A DNA stretch of 64,000 bases from Arachidicoccus sp. BS20 (GCF_001659705.1 NZ_CP015971.1:2793029-2857028); one strand, 5' to 3'; positions 7,843-16,276 are shown, counted from the stretch's first letter. Program-made: numbers and translations. Notes: a model not told the origin generated them from the sequence alone.

Positions 7843-10035
7843 ATGTCATTACGTTTCAGCGCAATCAGTTCTTTAACGAGCGATGCCGAAATAAAGGCAG
7901 GAGAAGCTACGCAAAAAGTAACTGCAATCTTTAGGGAAAATGTATTCTCATTGGATAAAGCCCGCGCATTCCTCAGCGACGAGGCATATAAAAGCTTGGT
8001 AGCAAGCGTTAAAAGCGGCAAAAAAATAGACAGAAGTCTGGCAAATCAAATCGCAAGCGGTATGCGCGCCTGGGCAGAAGCCAAAGGTGTAACGCATTAT
8101 ACACACTGGTTTCAGCCGTTGACAGGTACAACCGCAGAAAAGCACGATTCATTTTTTACGCTCAAAAGCGATGGAACGCCAATTGAAGAATTTGACGGTG
8201 CTACTTTAATTCAGCAAGAGCCGGACGCATCTTCTTTCCCCAACGGCGGTATTCGCGCAACTTTTGAAGCGCGCGGTTATACAGCCTGGGACCCATCTTC
8301 TCCGGCATTTATTTATGAAATTGCAGGCGGAAGAACATTGTGTATTCCTACCATTTTCGTTTCCTACACGGGCGAATCTTTGGACAACAAAGCGCCGTTG
8401 CTGAAAGCATTGGAAGCATTGGGAAAAGCTGCGGTGGACGTGGCAAATCTGTTTGATAAAAATGTAACAAAAGTAACGCCTACTTTAGGCTGGGAACAGG
8501 AATATTTTGTTATCGACGAAGCGCTGGCAAATGCGCGTCCGGACTTAGTTCAGGCAGGTCGTACGGTATTTGGCGCTGCGCCTGCTAAAGGTCAGCAATT
8601 GGAAGACCATTATTTCGGTTCCATTCCCGACAGGGTATATGCGTTCATGCGCGATTTTGAAACCGAAGCGTACAAGCTCGGTATTCCTTTACGCACACGC
8701 CACAACGAAGTTGCACCTGCACAATACGAAGTTGCGCCAATCTTTGAAGAAGTAAACATTGCTGTTGACCACAACATTTTGTTGATGGATGTAATGACGC
8801 GCGTTGCAAAACGCCACAAATTGAAAGTGTTGTTGCACGAAAAACCATTTGCCGGCATCAACGGAAGTGGTAAGCACAACAACTGGAGCTTAGCGACAGA
8901 TACAGGAATTAATTTGTTAGCGCCGGGCAAAACGCCGAAAACAAACTTATTGTTCCTTACTTTCTTCATTAATATTATTAAAGCGGTGCACGATAATGCT
9001 GATATGCTGCGTGCGTCTATCGCATCTGCAAGCAATGACCATCGTTTGGGTGCAAACGAAGCGCCGCCGGCAATTATTTCTGTATTCGTAGGCGAATATT
9101 TGACCAAAGTATTGAACGATATCGAAACAAGAGTTGATGAAAAATTTGATGAACAGGATGAAGCTATTCTGAAATTGGATTTGCATAAATCGATTCCGGA
9201 ATTGTTGCTCGATAATACGGACAGAAACCGTACTTCGCCGTTTGCTTTCACAGGAAATAAATTCGAGTTCCGTGCAGTGGGTTCTTCTGCAAACTGTGCC
9301 AATGCAATGATTACGTTGAACGCAATTCTTGCAGATACGCTTATCAAGTTCAAAGCAGAAGTAGATGAAATTATTTCAAAAGGAACGAAGAAGGAAATTG
9401 CCGTAATGCAAACCTTGCAGAAATACATTGTGGACAGCAAAGCTGTATTGTTCGAAGGCGATGGTTACAGCGAAGCATGGGAAAAAGAAGCTGAAAAACG
9501 CGGCTTGCCGAATGTAAAAACAACACCTTTAGCGCTTGATGCTTTGGCTACCAATAAGGCAAAAACATTGTTTGAAGGGTTGGGTATTTATACGCATCGC
9601 GAGTTGGAAGCACGCCACGAAATTGAGCTGGAAAATTATCTGAAAAAAGTGCAAATCGAAGGTCGCATCATGGGCGATTTGGCGCTGAACCATATTTTGC
9701 CTGTGGCAATTGCTTATCAAAATAAAGTAGCAGGGAACATTCAGTCATTAAAATCTTTAGGTTTGGCGGAAACGTCGTACAAAGCGCAAAGCGAATTGCT
9801 GGCACGTCTTTCCGACCACATTCAGGCAATTTATACCAAAGTGCATGAAATGACAGAAGCACGCAAAATAGCAAACGCTATCACAGACGTTCGCACACGA
9901 GCTATTGCTTACGAAAGCCAGGTAAAAGCGAAGTTCTTTGACGAAATCCGTTATCATGTGGACAAGTTGGAACACTTAGTTGACAACGAATCATGGACTT
10001 TACCTAAATACCGCGAGATGTTGTTGTTGAGATAA
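7843..10035 (+). CDS. glnN: type III glutamine synthetase
   Basis: The 730-residue length is that of GSIII, the large glutamine synthetase common in Bacteroidota, which makes glutamine from glutamate and ammonia with ATP in the cytosol. Visible family features are NEVAPAQYEVAP (about 288-299, active-site region), NGSGKHNNWS (about 338-347) and a conserved C-terminal segment FEGDGYSEAWEKEAEKRGL. The gene is complete, with a double -7 box upstream and a strong terminator 32 bases after the stop, so it is probably monocistronic. An ammonium channel gene lies 9.5 kb downstream; both serve nitrogen assimilation, but no GlnK or GlnB gene is present in the window. Confidence 0.97.
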   Translation: MSLRFSAISSLTSDAEIKAGEATQKVTAIFRENVFSLDKARAFLSDEAYKSLVASVKSGKKIDRSLANQIASGMRAWAEAKGVTHYTHWFQPLTGTTAEKHDSFFTLKSDGTPIEEFDGATLIQQEPDASSFPNGGIRATFEARGYTAWDPSSPAFIYEIAGGRTLCIPTIFVSYTGESLDNKAPLLKALEALGKAAVDVANLFDKNVTKVTPTLGWEQEYFVIDEALANARPDLVQAGRTVFGAAPAKGQQLEDHYFGSIPDRVYAFMRDFETEAYKLGIPLRTRHNEVAPAQYEVAPIFEEVNIAVDHNILLMDVMTRVAKRHKLKVLLHEKPFAGINGSGKHNNWSLATDTGINLLAPGKTPKTNLLFLTFFINIIKAVHDNADMLRASIASASNDHRLGANEAPPAIISVFVGEYLTKVLNDIETRVDEKFDEQDEAILKLDLHKSIPELLLDNTDRNRTSPFAFTGNKFEFRAVGSSANCANAMITLNAILADTLIKFKAEVDEIISKGTKKEIAVMQTLQKYIVDSKAVLFEGDGYSEAWEKEAEKRGLPNVKTTPLALDALATNKAKTLFEGLGIYTHRELEARHEIELENYLKKVQIEGRIMGDLALNHILPVAIAYQNKVAGNIQSLKSLGLAETSYKAQSELLARLSDHIQAIYTKVHEMTEARKIANAITDVRTRAIAYESQVKAKFFDEIRYHVDKLEHLVDNESWTLPKYREMLLLR

Positions 10036-10067
10036 TTTGTGTTTCTTACAGAGAACACAAAATAAAT

Positions 10068-10100
10068 AAGGCACAGAGATTTTTTCTTTGTGCCTTTTCC
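10068..10100 (+). terminator. intrinsic terminator after glnN
   Basis: AAGGCACAGAG (10068-10078) pairs with CTTTGTGCCTT (10086-10096), 11 base pairs including one G-T, followed by TTCCTTTT. Confidence 0.85.
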
Positions 10101-10220
10101 TTTTGAAATATTTTCCTGCAGAATAACAAAAAATTCAATTTCGCCGTTGTTGCATCTTTTGACCAACAACCATAAACGCTTTGTGCGTCAATTTCTCTGT
10201 GCGCTCTATGCGAAACATCT

Positions 10221-10228
10221 TACCTTTG
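10221..10228 (+). promoter_or_regulatory. -7 box TACCTTTG of rsmA
   Basis: An exact TAnnTTTG box whose last G is only 9 bases before the ATG at 10238. Transcription should start about 5 bases before the codon. This excludes the upstream in-frame ATG at 10181 and decides the start. Confidence 0.65.
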
Positions 10229-10237
10229 CGCACAATT

Positions 10238-10993
10238 ATGCAGGAATACACGCTCAAAAAATCGCTGGGGCAACACTTTTTAAAGGACGAAAATATTTGT
10301 AAAAAAATTGTGGAATCCTTGTCTCCGCTGCATTTCACGCAGTTGGCAGAAGTCGGGCCCGGCGCGGGAGCCATTACAAAACACCTGCTGCAAATTCCGA
10401 ACATCGATTTTAAGGCGATAGAATTAGACAAAGAAAAAGTTGATTTTCTCGAAAAAAATTACCCTGCCATCCAGGGCAAAATCATCAACGAAAGTATTCT
10501 TGAAACTACTGTTCCTTTTGAAAATGAATTTGTGGTCATCGGCAATTTTCCCTACAATATTTCTTCGCAAATTTTGTTCAGAGTTCTCGAATGGAAACAG
10601 CAAGTTCCCATTGTTATCGGAATGTTTCAGAAGGAAGTTGCACAGCGTGTTGCAGCCAATAACGGAAAAAAAGATTACGGGATTTTGAGTGTATTGATAC
10701 AACAGTTTTACGAAGTAAAATATTTGTTCGACGTGCCGCCGACAGCATTTAATCCGCCGCCCAAAGTGATGAGCGGCGTTATACAACTCACGCGAAAAGA
10801 AAATACTTTTGCGCTGCAAAGCGAACGAAAATTGTTTGTGTTGGTAAAAACAGCATTTAATCAGCGAAGAAAAACTTTGCGCAACGCTGTAAAATCTTTG
10901 TTCAGCGCAGAAGTTTTGCAAGACGAAATTTTCAATAAACGAGCCGAGCAATTAAGTGTTGAAGACTTTGCGAAACTCACTTTTAAAATGTGA
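10238..10993 (+). CDS. rsmA: 16S rRNA (adenine1518-N6/adenine1519-N6)-dimethyltransferase
   Basis: The 251-residue protein starts MQEYTLKKSLGQHFLKDENI, the usual KsgA/RsmA N-terminus. Motif I is EVGPGAGAITKHLL, the acidic motif II ends IELDKEKVDFLE, and the catalytic motif IV is NFPYNISSQILF. The C-terminal domain carries the family's FNQRRKTLRNA. It dimethylates two adjacent adenines in helix 45 of 16S rRNA during late 30S assembly. The start is chosen because the promoter box lies between this ATG and the longer alternative at 10181. The mRNA would have almost no 5' leader. Confidence 0.96.
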   Translation: MQEYTLKKSLGQHFLKDENICKKIVESLSPLHFTQLAEVGPGAGAITKHLLQIPNIDFKAIELDKEKVDFLEKNYPAIQGKIINESILETTVPFENEFVVIGNFPYNISSQILFRVLEWKQQVPIVIGMFQKEVAQRVAANNGKKDYGILSVLIQQFYEVKYLFDVPPTAFNPPPKVMSGVIQLTRKENTFALQSERKLFVLVKTAFNQRRKTLRNAVKSLFSAEVLQDEIFNKRAEQLSVEDFAKLTFKM

Positions 10994-11035
10994 ACCATGA
11001 TTAGGCGCATTATAGGATTAACACAATAATTGAAT

Positions 11036-11091
11036 GACGCTATGCGAAGCGTCCTCGCTTCGCATTTATATTCTGTCGGCTCTTGCCGACA
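11036..11091. repeat. tandem hairpins with an alternative stem
   Basis: ATGCGAAGCG (11042-11051) and CGCTTCGCAT (11056-11065) form a perfect 10-bp stem with loop TCCT. TGTCGGC (11074-11080) and GCCGACA (11085-11091) form a 7-bp stem with loop TCTT. GACGC (11036-11040) can instead pair with GCGTC (11049-11053), which competes with the first stem. No T-run follows, so it is not a standard terminator. It lies between rsmA and the dehydrogenase gene. Confidence 0.6.
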
Positions 11092-11113
11092 ACAAATAAA
11101 ATGAATTAAAAAA

Positions 11114-12040
11114 ATGAAGGCAATCATTACCGCGAAAGCGCACGATATTTTAAAAAATACATTGGAACAAAAAGGATTTGAAGTTTTATATCAACCAACA
11201 ATCACTTATGCAGAATTGGAAAATATCATTCCCGAAATTGACGGATTGATTGTAACCACGCGATTGAAAATAGATAAAAATATTCTCGACAAAGCGTCGA
11301 AACTCAAGTGGATTGGGCGTTTGGGAAGCGGTATGGAATTAATTGATGTTCCTTATGCCGAAGCCAAAGGTATTCAATGTGTGAGTAGTCCCGAAGGAAA
11401 CAGAAACGCCGTTGCGGAACATTCACTTGGTTTGATTCTGAATTTATTGAATAAAATTTCTTCTTCCTTCGATGAAGTGAAGACGCACAAATGGATTCGT
11501 GATGCCAACCGCGGCACAGAGCTTACCGGAAAAACGGTCGGTATTATCGGCTTTGGCAACACGGGCGGCGCGTTTGCAAAATTGCTGCAACCTTTTGGCG
11601 TAACGGTTTTGGCGCACGACAAATACAAATTTGATTTTGCGCACGATTACATTCGCGAAGCGCAATTGGAACAAATATTCCGTTATGCAGATGTTGTGAG
11701 TTTGAACCTTCCATTGACTGATGAAACTTTTCATTATGCCAATGATGAATTTTTCAATTCATTGGAAAGAAAACCTTTGTTCATCACGGCTTGCAGAGGA
11801 AAAGTTACAGACGTTCCGGCATTGTTGCGCGCTTTGGAAAACGGAAAAATTTCCGGCGCAGGCATGGATGTTTTGGAAAATGAAAAATTAGATACTTATT
11901 CCGATACGGAATTCCGGTTGCTGGATGCGCTTGCGGCAAAATCCAATGTGATTTTAACGCCGCACATTGCGGGTTACAGCCATGAAGCCTTTTATAAAAT
12001 GAGTGAGGTGGTCTTACAAAAACTTAGATTGTTTTCGTAA
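11114..12040 (+). CDS. D-isomer-specific 2-hydroxyacid dehydrogenase (SerA-like)
   Basis: The 308-residue protein has the split substrate domain and central NAD-binding domain of this family. [14 protein letters not shown] (about 139-152) is the dinucleotide loop. The catalytic Arg is in [13 protein letters not shown], the Glu in [12 protein letters not shown] and the His in [13 protein letters not shown]. Such enzymes oxidise or reduce 2-hydroxyacids such as 3-phosphoglycerate, glycerate or lactate with NAD(H). It lacks the C-terminal ACT domain of many SerA enzymes, and no serC or serB gene is nearby, so the substrate is open. Confidence 0.92.
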   Translation: MKAIITAKAHDILKNTLEQKGFEVLYQPTITYAELENIIPEIDGLIVTTRLKIDKNILDKASKLKWIGRLGSGMELIDVPYAEAKGIQCVSSPEGNRNAVAEHSLGLILNLLNKISSSFDEVKTHKWIRDANRGTELTGKTVGIIGFGNTGGAFAKLLQPFGVTVLAHDKYKFDFAHDYIREAQLEQIFRYADVVSLNLPLTDETFHYANDEFFNSLERKPLFITACRGKVTDVPALLRALENGKISGAGMDVLENEKLDTYSDTEFRLLDALAAKSNVILTPHIAGYSHEAFYKMSEVVLQKLRLFS

Positions 12041-12069
12041 TTTTTTTATTTTTTTAAGAAAAGATTTTT

Positions 12070-12077
12070 TATCTTCG
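12070..12077 (+). promoter_or_regulatory. -7-like box TATCTTCG before greA
   Basis: One mismatch from TAnnTTTG. It lies 81 bases before the greA ATG and upstream of a terminator hairpin, so greA transcripts would carry a roughly 75-base leader. The T-rich surroundings make a -33 box hard to define. Confidence 0.45.
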
Positions 12078-12101
12078 TAATGATTGAAATCAATTGTGCA
12101 G

Positions 12102-12134
12102 CGCCACATTCATTTGTGGCGTTGTATTTTTTTT
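12102..12134 (+). terminator. intrinsic terminator in the greA leader
   Basis: CGCCACA (12102-12108) pairs with TGTGGCG (12115-12121) over a 6-base loop, followed by TTGTATTTTTTTT. It lies between the -7-like box at 12070 and the greA start at 12159. It may end the upstream dehydrogenase transcript, attenuate greA, or both. Confidence 0.75.
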
Positions 12135-12158
12135 GTGTAACATAAAAATATAATTCCT

Positions 12159-12632
12159 ATGAGCGACGTAATGTATGTTTCAAAAGAAAGTTTTGAAAAA
12201 ATGAAACAGGAATTGCATCACATGCTAACCGTACTTCGCCCCGAAGCTTCGCGCGCTATTGCCGAAGCCCGGGAAAAAGGCGACTTGCGTGAAAATGCGG
12301 AATATGATGCAGCCAAAGAAGCACAAGGTATTCTGGAAGCAAAAATAGCGAAATTGGAAACGCTGGTGCACAATGCCCGCATTGTTGATGAAAGCGAGAT
12401 TGATACAAGCAAAGTTTCTGTATTGACCAAAGTTACTATTACAAATACGGGGACAAAAAAGACCGTAACATACCAGTTGGTAGGCGAAAAAGAAGCAAAC
12501 CTGAAAGAAGGGAAAATTTCGGTTGCATCGCCCATCGGACAAGGATTGCTGGGTAAAAAAGTAGGCGAAGTGGCGGAAATAAAAGCGCCCAATGGCTTAT
12601 TAAAATTTAAAGTGGATAAGATTTCAGTGTAA
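12159..12632 (+). CDS. greA: transcription elongation factor GreA
   Basis: The 157-residue protein matches GreA in length. An N-terminal antiparallel coiled coil (about 1-75) has the acidic tip GDLRENAEYDAAKEAQG that enters the RNA polymerase secondary channel and stimulates cleavage of backtracked RNA. The C-terminal FKBP-like domain ends SPIGQGLLGKKVGEV and APNGLLKFKV. The leader contains an intrinsic terminator. A bidirectional terminator follows 23 bases after the stop. Confidence 0.97.
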   Translation: MSDVMYVSKESFEKMKQELHHMLTVLRPEASRAIAEAREKGDLRENAEYDAAKEAQGILEAKIAKLETLVHNARIVDESEIDTSKVSVLTKVTITNTGTKKTVTYQLVGEKEANLKEGKISVASPIGQGLLGKKVGEVAEIKAPNGLLKFKVDKISV

Positions 12633-12655
12633 ATATTTTTCAACGCTTGAAACGA

Positions 12656-12690
12656 AAAGAGGCTGCAAAAAATCGTTGCAGCCTCTTTCT
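12656..12690. terminator. bidirectional terminator between greA and the deacetylase gene
   Basis: AAAGAGGCTGCAA (12656-12668) and TTGCAGCCTCTTT (12676-12688) form a perfect 13-bp stem with a 7-base loop. It has A-runs before and T-runs after, and serves the convergent genes on both sides. Confidence 0.9.
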
Positions 12691-12705
12691 GTTTCCGAAG
12701 AAAAA

Positions 12706-13536
12706 TTATTTACCCTGAACCAAAGGATAATGGTCAATGGTTTCAAAAGCAATGCTCGTATCTTGTTTCAGCAGCGTAATGAACTTTGCAAGGCTGTCGG
12801 CATATTGGGGTTTGCCAAACAACCTGTCGTGCGACAAAATAACGATTGCATTTTGCGCTTTGGTTTCGCCATTTGCCAGCTTTGTTTTAACCATGTTTGC
12901 CATTGCTTCTGCGCTTTGAACCGGCGTAGAGCCTTTGCCTTGCTGCCATTCCACATCCCAACCGATGACGGAATAACCTAAAGAATCTAACCGCTGACAA
13001 ACTTGCAAAGGTGTTTTTTGCCCGGATATTTCTTTATTCAAAACCCAGGAGTTCATACCCGGCAGACGGATAATTTTTACATCGATATTATATGTGTTTT
13101 GCATTCTCATAAAATCGTTCAAGGCGCTGTCCGGATGCGCATAAAACCATCTGTATTTATTGCTTGCATGCGTCCAGCTATGATTTGCCATTAAGAATTG
13201 CGGATAACTGTTGTGCAGTGTATCGAGAATGCGTTTACGCAACGGGTCAAAGGCGTTGGCGCCTACGGAAAAGAAAGTTGCTTTTACGCCTTGCTCTTTA
13301 AACACGCGCAAAACGTTGCTTGTGCCGGGTGGTTGCGGGCTGTCGTCCCAAGTAAGGAACACATATTTTTTTGTCGAATCTAATTTGATGGTCGAGCCTG
13401 GTTTCAAAACTGTGGAAACGGCTGAAGAATCTTTTGCTGAGTTTGCTGCATTTTTATTACCGTTTTTGCAAGCGGAAAATGCAAAAATTGTCGCGATGGA
13501 ACACGCTGCAACTGCTATATTTTTATTCAGTAACAT
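12706..13536 (-). CDS. lipoprotein polysaccharide deacetylase (NodB-type, CE4)
   Basis: The 276-residue protein has a lipoprotein signal with lipobox FSAC (Cys about 23). Its NodB homology domain shows motif 1 as TWDDSP (usually TFDDGP), keeping the catalytic Asp pair, and motif 2 as NHSWTH, keeping both metal-binding His. Later segments include IRLPGMNS (in the place of RxPxG) and VILSHDR. The family removes N- or O-acetyl groups from chitin, peptidoglycan or other glycans in a metal-dependent way. It probably acts in the periplasm, anchored to a membrane. Convergent with greA and transcribed alone. Substrate unknown. Confidence 0.9.
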   Translation of the reverse strand: MLLNKNIAVAACSIATIFAFSACKNGNKNAANSAKDSSAVSTVLKPGSTIKLDSTKKYVFLTWDDSPQPPGTSNVLRVFKEQGVKATFFSVGANAFDPLRKRILDTLHNSYPQFLMANHSWTHASNKYRWFYAHPDSALNDFMRMQNTYNIDVKIIRLPGMNSWVLNKEISGQKTPLQVCQRLDSLGYSVIGWDVEWQQGKGSTPVQSAEAMANMVKTKLANGETKAQNAIVILSHDRLFGKPQYADSLAKFITLLKQDTSIAFETIDHYPLVQGK

Positions 13537-13647
13537 AGGTTGAAATTTTTATAAAATTAAAGCTATATATTTCTTTGGTAAAGAAGATGAAAATTGTACC
13601 AAGTTTTTTGTTTGTGGAAAAATTGATGATTTGCAAATGGGTTGTAC

Positions 13648-13685
13648 ACAAAAAAAGCCCTGAAACGAAATCGCCCCGGAGCTTT
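13648..13685 (-). terminator. probable terminator after the metal-tail membrane protein gene
   Basis: Read on the minus strand, AAAGC (13685-13681) pairs with GCTTT (13658-13654), with extra G-C pairs inside, followed by a T-run. The stem is imperfect. Confidence 0.5.
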
Positions 13686-13704
13686 ACCCAAAAAATGAAA
13701 AAAA

Positions 13705-14436
13705 TTATTTCGTACTGTCTGCTGTGCTGCTTGCAGGTAAGTTGGTTAAAGAAGCATTATGTTCTTTCTCCGCTCTTTTTTCGCAAGCAGAACAAAGTTC
13801 ATTATCACCTATTTTTCTGGCTTTAAATGCATCTTCAAGCGAGCCTTGCGCTACACCTGCGTGCCCTTTAATGTATTGACAATCTGGATAGAGATGGTAT
13901 TTTTCACTATTGGGTGCCCAATAAACTGTGCTGTTTGTTTTGCCTGTAAGCTGTGTTAAAACAGAATCCTGTGCATTCAGTTGCGCAGAATATTTTTCAA
14001 TCGACGGCGGATTAAAATCTGCGCCAGTAATGCCTGCAATCAGTAATGCGATAATGCCTACTGCACCTGCAATTCCTTTGGTTTTGCCGTCCAGTTTTTT
14101 ATCGGTAAAAATGATGATGATTAACGGTAGAAAAGCCAGCACGCTCATAATAGCGCCAAGCTGGTTTTGAATGAAAAACTTCGCTCCGTCTTTTTCCGAT
14201 GCCGGGTCTAAACGATTGGCTTTTTTCCAAAGCGTAGAACCCACGACCGACAGAATGAGAATAACTACAATGGACACAATCAGCCATGTAAGATTGAGCT
14301 GACCGTGCTTTAATTTTATAATGGCAAATATTTCGCCGGCAATGGCAATGAGCCAAGCCAAAAATGCAAAGAGGCGGAGTTGCTTGGCTTGTCCTTTGCT
14401 CTCGGCGCTTGCTTCAAAAACTTTTTGTTCCGACAT
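13705..14436 (-). CDS. four-helix membrane protein with a C-terminal His/Cys metal-binding-like domain
   Basis: The family is not recognised. The 243-residue protein has four hydrophobic helices (about 20-42, 48-70, 92-112 and 122-142) and a soluble tail. In the tail VYWAPNSEKYHLYPDCQYIK and, 30 residues on, NELCSACEKR give a H-x4-C...C-x2-C pattern (about 180-222). Small domains with this spacing occur at the ends of other membrane and DNA-uptake proteins and are thought to bind zinc. The charged linker IEKYSAQLNAQDSVLTQL may place the tail in the periplasm or cytosol; topology is not clear. Its own terminator follows; the upstream neighbour is a DUF937 protein on the same strand, separated by a terminator. 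Confidence 0.8.
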   Translation of the reverse strand: MSEQKVFEASAESKGQAKQLRLFAFLAWLIAIAGEIFAIIKLKHGQLNLTWLIVSIVVILILSVVGSTLWKKANRLDPASEKDGAKFFIQNQLGAIMSVLAFLPLIIIIFTDKKLDGKTKGIAGAVGIIALLIAGITGADFNPPSIEKYSAQLNAQDSVLTQLTGKTNSTVYWAPNSEKYHLYPDCQYIKGHAGVAQGSLEDAFKARKIGDNELCSACEKRAEKEHNASLTNLPASSTADSTK

Positions 14437-14508
14437 GGCATTATTTTTTTAAATGAAAAAATTAGCTTAAAGATAGATTAAAGAAATGAAAATATAAATA
14501 AATGAATA

Positions 14509-14537
14509 AAAATCCGAAGAACGCCTCTCCGGATTTT
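14509..14537 (-). terminator. intrinsic terminator after the DUF937 gene
   Basis: AAAATCCG (14509-14516) and CGGATTTT (14530-14537) form an 8-bp stem. On the minus strand a T-run follows. It lies 28 bases after the stop of the gene at 14565. Confidence 0.75.
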
Positions 14538-14564
14538 ATTGTTAGGTTCAAAAATGAGGAATAA

Positions 14565-15035
14565 TTAAATCAGATTTTTCAATGTACCTAAAAGTCCGCC
14601 TGTAGAGTTGTTATTACTGCTACCGCCCATTAAGCCGGACAATGCACTTTCGATACCGCCCAGGCTGATGCTATTGTCGTTTGGGTCGTTGGCTTTGCCG
14701 GAAAGTTTGCTAAGCACGGTCGGAATAATGGACGAAGTTAAAGACGAAGCCGTTTCCGGGCTAATGCCGAATTTGGATGCAAGGCTTCCGGCAACTTTTT
14801 CAACAATGTTTTGCGTGGTTGCATTTCCTGCGACATTACTGTTGCTTTGACCGCCGCCGAACATTCCCATAATGCTGGAAAGCCCACCGCCTGCAACTGC
14901 CGCCTGAAGTTCACTAAGGATGGATCCGTGTGCATGTTGAGCAATCGCATCTGTCTGGTCGTTTGAGACATCGGGCGTATTATTTACGGCTGAGCCCGTT
15001 GCTTCTTTTACTAAGTTTAAAAGTTCGTCGAACAT
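14565..15035 (-). CDS. DUF937 (YidB-like) protein
   Basis: The 156-residue protein has an N-terminal helix (MFDELLNLVKEATG), a Gly/Ser/Asn-rich body with GGGLSSIMGMFGGGQ, and a conserved central part (VEKVAGSLASKFGISPETAS, then SIIPTVLSKL) typical of DUF937. No signal peptide is seen. The function of the family is unknown. It starts 65 bases after the lactonase gene on the same strand with no terminator between, so the two may share a transcript. Confidence 0.82.
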   Translation of the reverse strand: MFDELLNLVKEATGSAVNNTPDVSNDQTDAIAQHAHGSILSELQAAVAGGGLSSIMGMFGGGQSNSNVAGNATTQNIVEKVAGSLASKFGISPETASSLTSSIIPTVLSKLSGKANDPNDNSISLGGIESALSGLMGGSSNNNSTGGLLGTLKNLI

Positions 15036-15100
15036 AGGTGTAGGGTTTATTTTTTGTAAATTAAGGATGTTAAGGTAGGTAAATTATTTATATATGAAAA

Positions 15101-16252
15101 TTATTTTTTTGTTGCGAAAATCAATGCTACCGGCATCGGCAACGTTACGGAATGTTGCGTGTAAGTGAGCAAGCCTGTTTGTTCATTTATTTTATAAATT
15201 TTTATGGAATTGTCATCACGCGCAGCTACTAATAAAAATTTACCGTTGGGCGAAATATTAAAATCGCGTGGATGTTTGTCTGTCGGTACGTGGGCGACTT
15301 CTTGCAAAGTTCCATCTTCTTTTATTTTAAAAATGGTAATATCATTTGCTTTACCGCGATTGGAGGCATAAAGGAATTTACCGTTGGGCGAAATACGAAT
15401 TGCTGCGCTGCCTTTATCGGCATTTGCGGTATCTTCTACGTCGGTGGATGTTACTGTTTGCAAGTAAGTGAGCGAATCATTCTGAAAAGAGTAAGCAATT
15501 ATTTTTGCTTCCAGCTCGTTCAACAGATACACAAATTTTTTATTAGGCGAAAAAACCAAATGGCGCGGACCAAAACCTGCCGAAACTTTGTATTTTTTTG
15601 CATTTGCTTCGTTCACGGGTTTTACATCATTTGCGTTGAAAGGATATTGATACAAAGTGTCGTTGCCCAAGTCGCATACAAATAAATATTTTTCGTCGGG
15701 CGACAGGAATGTTGAATGAACATGCGACTGCGTTTGAATTTTTTTGTTGGCGCTCGTACCTGAATGCGCGATAATTTGCACGGCTGGCGACAGCTTGCCC
15801 GAATCGTTGGTTTTATAAACCGAGAAATTGCCGCCGTTGTAATTGGCAACAAACACATTTTTTCCCGTGGAATCTACCGAAACAAAGCACGGCGCATCGC
15901 CGTTGGAAAGCTGTGAATTTAAAAAATTGATATTCCCTGTTCTGTTATCGAAAGCAAAAGCAGACACGCCGCCTTTAGTATTTGCATCGGTATTTTCATT
16001 AACTGCGTACAAATATTTTTCATCTTTCGTCAATGCGAGATAAGACGGATTGAAAATATTTTCAGTATGAAAAACAGGATTGAGCGTACCGCTGTCTTCG
16101 TCAAAATCATATAAATAAATGCCGCCGCTTGCGTTGCCTGCGGTGTAAGTTCCCGCCAATACATATTCTTTGTTATTGCTCATTTTGGATGGTTTGCAAC
16201 TGCTTGCAGCTGTGATTGAGAGAGCTATACAGCCAATAAGAAATTTTCGCAT
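15101..16252 (-). CDS. lactonase-family seven-bladed beta-propeller lipoprotein (6-phosphogluconolactonase-like)
   Basis: The 383-residue protein has a lipoprotein signal with lipobox ASSC (Cys about 19). Repeated blade sequences run through it, such as NPSYLALTKDEKYLYAVNE, SHVHSTFLSPDEKYLFVCD, FGPRHLVFSPNKKFVYLLNE and HPRDFNISPNGKFLLVA. This is the PF10282 lactonase fold shared with 6-phosphogluconolactonase Pgl and muconate-cycloisomerase-like proteins. The lipid anchor places it outside the cytosol, so a role in the pentose phosphate pathway is unlikely; it may hydrolyse an external lactone. Preceded by a TATCTTTG promoter box. Confidence 0.9.
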   Translation of the reverse strand: MRKFLIGCIALSITAASSCKPSKMSNNKEYVLAGTYTAGNASGGIYLYDFDEDSGTLNPVFHTENIFNPSYLALTKDEKYLYAVNENTDANTKGGVSAFAFDNRTGNINFLNSQLSNGDAPCFVSVDSTGKNVFVANYNGGNFSVYKTNDSGKLSPAVQIIAHSGTSANKKIQTQSHVHSTFLSPDEKYLFVCDLGNDTLYQYPFNANDVKPVNEANAKKYKVSAGFGPRHLVFSPNKKFVYLLNELEAKIIAYSFQNDSLTYLQTVTSTDVEDTANADKGSAAIRISPNGKFLYASNRGKANDITIFKIKEDGTLQEVAHVPTDKHPRDFNISPNGKFLLVAARDDNSIKIYKINEQTGLLTYTQHSVTLPMPVALIFATKK

Positions 16253-16268
16253 GATTATTTAATTCAAA

Positions 16269-16276
16269 CAAAGATA
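16269..16276 (-). promoter_or_regulatory. -7 box TATCTTTG of the lactonase gene
   Basis: Read on the minus strand the box matches TAnnTTTG exactly and ends 16 bases before the ATG at 16252. Confidence 0.6.

Noticed and set aside
8610-9440. 276-codon open frame on the minus strand inside glnN
   Set aside because: Antisense to a full-length, strongly conserved gene; no promoter box, no signal peptide or family feature. Long antisense frames of this kind arise from codon bias.
10181-10237. Longer rsmA start
   Set aside because: The in-frame ATG lies upstream of the only promoter box and adds 19 residues not found in the family.
10424-10951. 175-codon minus-strand frame inside rsmA
   Set aside because: Composition is Cys/Phe-rich and unlike a real protein; it is the shadow of the rsmA frame.
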